DNA from: JBFKMV01 sp041629655
GTDB taxonomy: Bacteria; Acidobacteriota; Polarisedimenticolia; Polarisedimenticolales; Polarisedimenticolaceae
Assembly: GCA_041629655.1 (NCBI GenBank)
Contig: JBFKMV010000143.1
Span: 1 to 13,769, forward strand
Length of the DNA: 13,769 nucleotides
Reading direction: 5' to 3'
The notes beneath the pieces are model-generated. The model was not told the DNA's origin. It ran no database searches and saw only the letters and a list, made by a program, of their open reading frames with translations. Positions 9,119 to 13,769 of this stretch are shown piece after piece; the first letter of the stretch is position 1; the number at the start of each line of letters is the position of its first letter. The translations under genes and the position numbers were made by a program.

Positions 9119-9159
9119 GGGTCCATCCTCCGAGAAAATCTGCGCCGAGTGCTACGGAA

Positions 9160-11199
9160 TCACGGAGCGCTGCACGAACAGCTCCAGCCGGGGACACAGT
9201 TGCCGGTGGAGCACGGTCGCTCGGCGCCTGCCGAGTCCAGGCCGTGACAGCCGTCCTCCGAAATGGAGTTCTCGCCGGCCACGACCCAGAACAGATCGCC
9301 GGCCGGTAGCGTGACGACGGCCGGGCTGGTCGGGCCGAGGTCCAGCGAGCCAGTGTAGCCGTAGCTGGACACGCTGCTCAGCGGCCCGTAGTGCAGGTCA
9401 TGACCCGCCACCGGATCCAGATTCCCCTGCGCCACGCTGAAGGAAATGGTGGCTTCACCGGTGCCCGCGTTGAAGGCATCGACCTGCATGTTGCAGACGG
9501 GACCCAGCCACGCGTCGCCCGTGGTGTCGTAAACGACACGATTGGAGCGCGCATTGGGATCGCCCGCATTGATGCTCACGATCCCGAACCACTCCTCGTG
9601 AACCTTGCCGTCCGGGAAGTTCGGGTTGTCGAAGTCCGGACACGTGTCTTGCTGCCCCCATCCCCCGTTGGGGGTGCACTGCGCCTTCCACCACTCGTCC
9701 GACCACTCGAACAGCGTCTGACCGGCGAGGACGCCGCCCGGCGTGCGAACGGCGAGCTCCAGGTGTCCTTCGGCCAGGGCCGAATCCATGCAGCTGGCCT
9801 GGGTGGCCTGATCCTCGCTCCCGGGGGCCCCGCCGGGCCGGTGATAGGCGTCCACTCCGTATTCGGTGACGATCAGCGGTCGAGCGCAATTCGGTTTGGC
9901 GGCGTAGTCGGTGAACGAGCTGCCGTAGGTGCAGCCGAGGTAGAGCTGCACTCCCCAGAAATCGACGTTCGGCAGATCGACGTCGTCGCTGCAGGATGTG
10001 CAGACGTCGCCCATCCCCCCGACGGCCGTGCCGACCGGGAGCGTCGACCCGGCGTTCTCCGCCGCCAGCGCCATCGACTGGAGCTGCGGGTACCAGTCGG
10101 CGCAGAGGTTCGCGCCGGGGGTCAGGTTCAGATTGACCTCGTTCCCGATCAGCCAGGACAGGATCGCCGGATGGCCCCCCCACTGAGTCACCAGATCGAC
10201 GAACTGGTTCTCCATCGCGGTCTTGCCGGCGGCACACTCGAGGTTGATCGAATCGACCCCGAAGGTCGGGATCACGTACAGACCCTCGGCCGCGGCCTTG
10301 TCCAGCATCGCCGTTGTCAATAACGGCGCATAGAGCCGCACGGCGTTCGCACCCATGCCGGCGATGAGCGGGAAGTCGACGTTGTAGCGGTCCGCACGGT
10401 CGCGCCATCCATCCTGCCAGTTCTCACCGACGCCGACGGGCGCGTAGGCCACGGCGTTGACCACGAACGGCTTGCCGTCCACCAGCAACTGCCGGCCCTG
10501 GACCGTAACCGACGATGCGCCGCTATGGGCGTTCGGCATCTCCCAGCGGATGTGGTCGATCGACATGGTGGCGAAGATCGTGCCGATGTCCACGCCCTCG
10601 AGGGTGAACTTGGAGAGCGCCTGCACCGTCTGCAGGCAGGCGTTGTCCAGCGGGCGGACGATCGGCACGGGGTTCCCGGGGTCGGCGATGTCGAAGGCGC
10701 TGAAGGAGCCGTCGACCAGCGGAACCGTGATGTCCTGCCACGAGGTGTTCGGTTGCCAGCCGTGATCCGTGATGAAGGTGGCGTAGCTGACGCCGTTGGG
10801 GTAGGTCCCCGGCTCGGGGTTGCACTCGAACTCGACCTTGATGTTCTGGTTCCCGGTCGGCGGGTCCAGCTTCACGGAGAAGCGCAGGTTGCCCGCGAAC
10901 GCGGTCATGTCCAGGTCGGTCGACGGGAACACGCCCCAGCCGACATACCCGTCGTTGCCCATGCCGTCGCCGTCCCAGCTGGCGCTGTGCTCCTGGAACG
11001 TGCCGCCCTCGGGCGTGCCGCACAGGACTCGCTCGGCGGCTTGACAGTTCGCCTCGCCCTCGAGGCACCACTGGGCGTAGTTCGTCCCACGCGCCAGTCC
11101 GGCCTGGGAGTACACGAGATAAGTGTCCGCAACCGCCGGAGTGGCGATGGAGACGCAAAGGGCCAGCAACAGCGGCAGGCAGCGGCATCCTCGGAACAT
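9160..11199 (-). CDS. Secreted cysteine-rich glycoside hydrolase (clan GH-A, GH2/GH72/GH5-like), multidomain
   Basis: This is a 679-residue exported protein. A signal peptide covers residues 1-24 (cleavage after AVA). Residues about 25-225 look like a beta-sandwich binding domain ending in SIDHIRWEMP. Residues about 230-560 are a TIM-barrel glycosidase opening with QGRQLLVDGKPFVVNAVAY. Two glutamates fit retaining clan GH-A enzymes: Glu354 in WLIGNEVN (acid/base) and Glu446 in IVTEYGVDAY (nucleophile). FEWSDEWW follows near the end of the barrel. The layout recalls GH2 catalytic domains and GH72 beta-1,3-glucanosyltransferases, but I cannot place it in one family. About residues 570-655 look like a fibronectin-III-type module ending in HGLDSAGAERP. 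The protein finishes with four cysteines (663, 668, 674, 676). Cysteines are frequent throughout, which fits an extracellular, disulfide-bonded protein. GGGAGGAGG lies 8 nt before the ATG and the regulator stop is 24 nt upstream. Beta-1,3-glucan as substrate is inferred from context. Confidence 0.8.
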   Translation of the reverse strand: MFRGCRCLPLLLALCVSIATPAVADTYLVYSQAGLARGTNYAQWCLEGEANCQAAERVLCGTPEGGTFQEHSASWDGDGMGNDGYVGWGVFPSTDLDMTAFAGNLRFSVKLDPPTGNQNIKVEFECNPEPGTYPNGVSYATFITDHGWQPNTSWQDITVPLVDGSFSAFDIADPGNPVPIVRPLDNACLQTVQALSKFTLEGVDIGTIFATMSIDHIRWEMPNAHSGASSVTVQGRQLLVDGKPFVVNAVAYAPVGVGENWQDGWRDRADRYNVDFPLIAGMGANAVRLYAPLLTTAMLDKAAAEGLYVIPTFGVDSINLECAAGKTAMENQFVDLVTQWGGHPAILSWLIGNEVNLNLTPGANLCADWYPQLQSMALAAENAGSTLPVGTAVGGMGDVCTSCSDDVDLPNVDFWGVQLYLGCTYGSSFTDYAAKPNCARPLIVTEYGVDAYHRPGGAPGSEDQATQASCMDSALAEGHLELAVRTPGGVLAGQTLFEWSDEWWKAQCTPNGGWGQQDTCPDFDNPNFPDGKVHEEWFGIVSINAGDPNARSNRVVYDTTGDAWLGPVCNMQVDAFNAGTGEATISFSVAQGNLDPVAGHDLHYGPLSSVSSYGYTGSLDLGPTSPAVVTLPAGDLFWVVAGENSISEDGCHGLDSAGAERPCSTGNCVPGWSCSCSAP

Positions 11200-11223
11200 C
11201 GGTGATTCCTCCTCCCGGAAAAC

Positions 11224-12270
11224 TCAGGCCTCTGCGACGGACGAATCCCGGACAACGCCCGCCGTCGACGCGCGACGCACCATCTCCGCTTTCAGGCAGT
11301 GATGCCAGTCGCCGTCCGAACGGCCTTGCAGTCGCTTTATCAATTCCACGGTCGCCAGGCGTGCAACCTCGGCGATTGGCTGACGCACAGTCGTCAGCGG
11401 CGGCCAGGCGTGCCGCGCCAGCGGCGAATCGTCGAAACCCGCCACCGACAGCTTGCCGGGAACGTCGAATCCCAGCTCGTGGGCGGCCGAGAGGACACCC
11501 ATCGCCATGGGGTCGTTGCTGGCGAATATCGCCGTCGGCGGCGACGTTGACGACAGCAGCTCCCGCGCACACGCATACCCCGACCCGTAGTCGAAGCGAC
11601 CCTGCTCGATCAGGCTGTCGTCGACGTCGACTCCGTTTCTTGCAAGCGCGCGGCGATAACCGGCGAGTCGATCGTGGCTCTGGCCGTGGGCGGGATGGCC
11701 CATGATGAAGGCGATCCGCCGGTGACCGAGCTGCAAGAGGTGATCGGTCATCTCGTCCGCGGCGTCCGCATCACCCACCGAGATCCAGGGGAATCCGTCA
11801 ACGGGTCGCTGGGAGACGCGGACACAGGCGATCCTGTTCTCGAGCAGGAGCGCGTTGAGACCGTGCAGGTCTGAAAGGGGCTGCAGGACGATCAAGCCGT
11901 CGACCTGCCGGCTCAGACCGATGACCTCGCGGATCAGGTCGGGAGAATCCGCCCGACACGGGTTGATCAGGAGGCTGTAGCCGAATTCCCGACAGGCCTG
12001 GAGCGAACCGGATTGGACCGCGGCAACGTAATCGTTCTCGTTCTCGGGATCGGGCCTGTCATACAGCATTCCCACCAGGAACGTGCGATTGCTGGCAAGC
12101 TGTCTTGCCGACAGGTTCGGCCGGTAATTCAGGGCCTCGGCGGCAGCGACCACCTTGTCGTGTGTCGCCGGGCGAACATTGGGCGCCCGGTTGAAGACCC
12201 TCGACACGGTCTTGATCGAGACCCCCGCGAGTCGTGCCACATCGTCGATGGTCGGTCGCTTCGAGTTCAT
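11224..12270 (-). CDS. LacI-family transcriptional regulator of the glucan operon
   Basis: This is a 348-residue DNA-binding regulator of normal LacI/GalR length. The N-terminal helix-turn-helix covers about residues 7-27 (TIDDVARLAGVSIKTVSRVF), followed by the hinge helix LNYRPNLSARQLAS. A periplasmic-binding-protein-like sensor domain follows, with typical stretches such as GHRRIAFIMG and ASNDPMAMGVL. I chose the ATG at 12270 because GGAG lies 5 nt before it and the HTH then starts at the usual distance. An upstream in-frame GTG at 12306 would add twelve untypical residues. It is the first gene of the operon, and two LacI-type palindromes lie upstream, so autoregulated repression relieved by a glucan-derived sugar is likely. 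The effector cannot be read from the sequence; laminari-oligosaccharides or glucose-1-phosphate are guesses. Confidence 0.93.
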   Translation of the reverse strand: MNSKRPTIDDVARLAGVSIKTVSRVFNRAPNVRPATHDKVVAAAEALNYRPNLSARQLASNRTFLVGMLYDRPDPENENDYVAAVQSGSLQACREFGYSLLINPCRADSPDLIREVIGLSRQVDGLIVLQPLSDLHGLNALLLENRIACVRVSQRPVDGFPWISVGDADAADEMTDHLLQLGHRRIAFIMGHPAHGQSHDRLAGYRRALARNGVDVDDSLIEQGRFDYGSGYACARELLSSTSPPTAIFASNDPMAMGVLSAAHELGFDVPGKLSVAGFDDSPLARHAWPPLTTVRQPIAEVARLATVELIKRLQGRSDGDWHHCLKAEMVRRASTAGVVRDSSVAEA

Positions 12271-12353
12271 CGAAACTCCGTCGCCAATCGAGCCGCCGCG
12301 GATCACTTCGTGATTCCGAGTGCGCGAACCGACGACAAGTCCTTGAGACCAGC

Positions 12354-12382
12354 GTGGTACGCCGAAATGACAGCGCTGTCAA
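12354..12382 (-). promoter_or_regulatory. Putative operon promoter with -35 inside an operator
   Basis: On the minus strand a perfect TTGACA (plus 12377-12382) is followed by a 17-nt spacer and the weak -10 hexamer TACCAC (plus 12354-12359). The -35 lies within the first operator palindrome, so a bound LacI protein would block RNA polymerase. It points at the regulator and the operon behind it, leaving a leader of about 75-80 nt. The -10 matches the sigma70 consensus at only three positions, so the exact promoter is uncertain. The surrounding 286-nt gap (12271-12556) also has an A+T-rich stretch at 12402-12457, a plus-strand TATAAG (12417-12422) without a good -35, and the palindrome ATTCCGGAAT at 12388-12397. 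Confidence 0.4.
12368..12381. promoter_or_regulatory. LacI-type operator 1 (perfect 14-bp palindrome)
   Basis: TGACAGCGCTGTCA is a perfect palindrome with a central CG, the usual form of LacI/GalR-family operators. It lies about 98 bp upstream of the regulator start codon and overlaps the TTGACA -35. The likely ligand is the regulator encoded next to it. Confidence 0.75.
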
Positions 12383-12456
12383 GTCTCATTCCGGAATCTG
12401 GCAAAAAATCCAAAAATATAAGGGAAATTTCGACAGGAAGCCCCCTGGAATTTTTT

Positions 12457-12470
12457 TGACACCGCTGTCA
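12457..12470. promoter_or_regulatory. LacI-type operator 2 (near-perfect palindrome)
   Basis: TGACACCGCTGTCA differs from operator 1 at one position, which breaks symmetry only at one inner pair. It lies 89 bp away, centre to centre, between the operon promoter and the divergent plus-strand gene. Two sites at this distance would allow a looped complex if the regulator is tetrameric, or separate control of the divergent gene. I found no further full copy elsewhere in the window by eye. Confidence 0.65.
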
Positions 12471-12556
12471 AGCCGGGGCCGGGATGCCGGATCGCGTCGT
12501 GGCGGATCATGGCCCTGAGCGGACTCGGAGCACCGAAGGGAGGAGACAATACCGCG

Positions 12557-13492
12557 ATGAGGATCGCCATCCTGGGCTGGGGCTCGCTGATCTGGAACCC
12601 GGACCGTCTCGAGCACGACGGCCGCTGGCGGACCGGCGGGCCGGTCCTGCCGATCGAGTTCTCCCGGATCTCTCCCGACGGGCGGCTGACCCTGATCGTC
12701 GACCCGGTCCACGGCAGCCCCACCGTCACCCGCTGGAGCCTGGCGCGGCGGGCCTCGATCGAGGACGTGGCCGCCGATCTGGCGGCGAGGGAGCGCTGCG
12801 GCATCGAGGACATCGGCACGGTGGACGCCGCCACGGGCGCGCATTCCCGGAGCCGGTTCCCGGAGCAGGTCGGCGTGCACGCCACGGTCGCCGACTGGTG
12901 CCGGCGGCAACGCCTCGGCGGCGCCGTGTGGACCGCGCTGCCCGCGACCTTCGAGGCCCGCACCGGCAAGCGCTTCTCGGTGGAGCACGGGCTGAGCTAC
13001 CTGGATTCGCTGCGGGGAGAACCGCGCGCCGCGGCCCTCGAGTACGTGCGCAACGCACCGCCCCAGGTGGCCAGCCCGCTGCGGCGCGCCTTCACGGCCG
13101 ACCCGCGTTTTGCGCCGGGCGTGCTAAGGTCGGGGCAGGAGGGAGCCATGCAGGTCCAGTACCTCGAGATCGTCACCCCCGATGTCGATGCCACGTGCGC
13201 GACCTACGCCCGGCTGCACGGCGTGAGCTTCAGCGAGCCGCAGGCCGTGCTCGGCAACGCGCGCACCGCGCCCCTGCCGGGCGGCGGCCTGATCGGCGTC
13301 CGCGCGCCGATGAGCGAAGCCGAGGAGCCGGTGGTCCGGCCGTACGTGCTGGTCGAGGACATCGACGCGGCAGCCAAGGCCGCGCAGGAAGCGGGCGGCG
13401 AGATCGCCCACCCGCCCATGGAGATCCCCGGTCACGGGAAGTTCGCGATCTTCATCCAGGGCGGGATCCACCACGGTCTGTGGCAGGTCTGA
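12557..13492 (+). CDS. Gamma-glutamylcyclotransferase-like domain fused to a glyoxalase/VOC domain
   Basis: This is a 311-residue cytoplasmic protein with two parts. Residues 1-190 begin MRIAILGWGSLIWNP, which resembles the GSL(I/M)W loop of gamma-glutamylcyclotransferase-like (GGCT/ChaC) folds. The segment GPVLPIEFSRIS and the later VWTALPATFEARTG recall a stand-alone hypothetical family of about 180-190 residues. Residues 198-311 (MQVQYLEIVTPDVD to GIHHGLWQV) form a complete single-module VOC (glyoxalase/bleomycin-resistance) domain, normally a separate protein of about 115 residues. The first VOC metal position appears to be Glu (YLEI) rather than His. No activity can be assigned to either half. 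The start at 12557 is chosen for the family N-terminus and a GGGAGGAG sequence 11 nt before it; an ATG at 12509 is in frame but has a weak signal. Whether one fused protein or two products are made is open, because the junction carries its own ribosome binding site. Confidence 0.75.
   Translation: MRIAILGWGSLIWNPDRLEHDGRWRTGGPVLPIEFSRISPDGRLTLIVDPVHGSPTVTRWSLARRASIEDVAADLAARERCGIEDIGTVDAATGAHSRSRFPEQVGVHATVADWCRRQRLGGAVWTALPATFEARTGKRFSVEHGLSYLDSLRGEPRAAALEYVRNAPPQVASPLRRAFTADPRFAPGVLRSGQEGAMQVQYLEIVTPDVDATCATYARLHGVSFSEPQAVLGNARTAPLPGGGLIGVRAPMSEAEEPVVRPYVLVEDIDAAAKAAQEAGGEIAHPPMEIPGHGKFAIFIQGGIHHGLWQV
13137..13150 (+). promoter_or_regulatory. Internal ribosome binding site and ATG at the VOC domain boundary
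   Basis: AGGAGG (13137-13142) lies 5 nt before an in-frame ATG (13148-13150) that matches exactly the natural start of VOC proteins. A separate 114-residue VOC protein (13148-13492) could be made from here, alone or in addition to the long form. The upstream frame has no stop before it, although a TAA lies one base out of frame just before (GTGCTAAGG), where a one-base shift would end the first domain. Confidence 0.55.
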
Positions 13493-13506
13493 GCGCGTCG
13501 CCCGGC

Positions 13507-13769
13507 TGGTGGAGGCGGCGGGAATCGAACCCGCGTCCGAAAAGGTTCGTACGTAAGCTTCTACACGTTTAGCACGCTCGTTTTTTTATCTCGCCCTGCG
13601 ACCGCTGAGCGGCAAATGGTCGAAGGGCCAGCCCGTGCATCTCGCCCGGCGGCTACGGGCGTCGCCGCCGGACCATCCCGAATTAACGTCGCCTCGTCAG
13701 GTCGCCTCGGGAGGGCCACCCGGGAGACGTCGCGGTCTAATTAAGCCGCGAGGGCAAACTGTGAGTTGC
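13507..13769 (-). ncRNA. ssrA: tmRNA (3' portion, 5' end outside window)
   Basis: This is transfer-messenger RNA, which rescues stalled ribosomes together with SmpB by acting as an alanyl-tRNA and then coding a degradation tag. The 3' end of the tRNA-like domain is clear on the minus strand: TTTCGGAC, the T-arm GCGGGTTCGATTCCCGC, and the acceptor end CGCCTCCACCA with encoded CCA at 13507-13509. The sequence GCTAAACGTGTAG just before it matches the conserved tmRNA 3' region. The end of the tag frame is visible at 13741-13767: ...NSQFALAA followed by TAA. The G+C-rich stretch 13580-13735 between them holds the pseudoknot region. Tag and CCA end lie in the usual order, so this is a one-piece, non-permuted tmRNA. 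The resume codon and 5' acceptor strand lie beyond the right edge. The gene converges on the VOC fusion gene with 14 nt between. Confidence 0.96.

Larger units (their letters stand above)
1..12382 (-). other. Putative beta-1,3-glucan utilisation operon (six genes, 3' end outside window)
   Basis: Six consecutive genes lie on the minus strand: LacI regulator, secreted glycosidase, TonB-dependent receptor, phosphorylase, GPH symporter and GH17 lipoprotein. The gaps between them are 24, 41, 183, 6 and 9 nt. I saw no convincing terminator inside, and the only promoter-like region with operator palindromes is upstream of the regulator. Substrate assignment rests mainly on GH17, a family whose known members act on beta-1,3-glucans, and on the similarity of the phosphorylase to GH149 beta-1,3-glucan phosphorylases. 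The receptor and the symporter families do not specify a sugar by themselves. The operon continues to the left, so further hydrolases may be missing from view. Confidence 0.75.

Noticed and set aside
8069..9247. Plus-strand open frame opposite the TonB receptor N-terminus
   Set aside because: The minus strand shows signal peptide, TonB box and plug motifs; the antisense translation has no such structure.
12271..12306. GTG start at 12306 for the LacI regulator
   Set aside because: It would add twelve residues before the usual helix-turn-helix start; the ATG at 12270 has GGAG 5 nt upstream.
12430..12457. T-run after a short CAGG/CCTG stem as a terminator
   Set aside because: The stem is only 4 bp and no plus-strand gene ends upstream; the T-run is better read as part of an A+T-rich promoter region.
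12456..12484. Second TTGACA in operator 2 as a -35 for the plus-strand gene
   Set aside because: No -10-like hexamer lies at 16-18 nt in either direction.
1..13769. CRISPR arrays, insertion sequences, integrases or long direct repeats
   Set aside because: None seen on reading either strand. Apart from the two 14-bp operators I found no notable repeated units.

Overview
The window comes from a G+C-rich Gram-negative bacterium, probably a gammaproteobacterium or a phylum with a similar cell envelope such as Acidobacteriota. It has a TonB-dependent receptor with no SusD-like partner, which argues against Bacteroidota. It has a tmRNA gene in the standard, non-permuted order, which argues against Alphaproteobacteria. 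The taxon cannot be fixed more closely from sequence alone.

Positions 1-12382 hold one minus-strand operon that looks like a beta-1,3-glucan (laminarin-type) utilisation locus. In order of transcription it contains: a LacI-family regulator (11224-12270); a secreted, cysteine-rich clan GH-A glycosidase with an N-terminal binding-type domain (9160-11199); a large TonB-dependent outer-membrane receptor (6206-9118); a cytoplasmic glycoside phosphorylase resembling GH149/GH94 enzymes (2573-6022); a GPH-type sugar:cation symporter (1127-2566); and a GH17 beta-1,3-glucanase lipoprotein whose C-terminus runs off the window (1-1117). Gaps between genes are 6-41 nt, except for 183 nt in front of the phosphorylase.

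The inferred pathway is as follows. The surface GH17 and the secreted glycosidase cut the glucan. The receptor imports oligosaccharides to the periplasm. The symporter carries them into the cytoplasm. The phosphorylase splits them with phosphate to glucose-1-phosphate, saving ATP. No GH16, GH3 or phosphoglucomutase gene is visible here.

The intergenic region 12271-12556 is A+T-rich in the middle and carries two near-identical 14-bp LacI-type palindromes, 89 bp apart. The one nearer the regulator overlaps a perfect TTGACA -35 element pointing into the operon. This suggests autoregulated control of the whole operon from one site.

To the right, on the plus strand, lies a gene (12557-13492) that joins a gamma-glutamylcyclotransferase-like domain to a glyoxalase/VOC domain. 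A strong internal ribosome binding site sits at the junction. It converges, with only 14 nt between, on the 3' end of an ssrA (tmRNA) gene on the minus strand that continues past the right edge.
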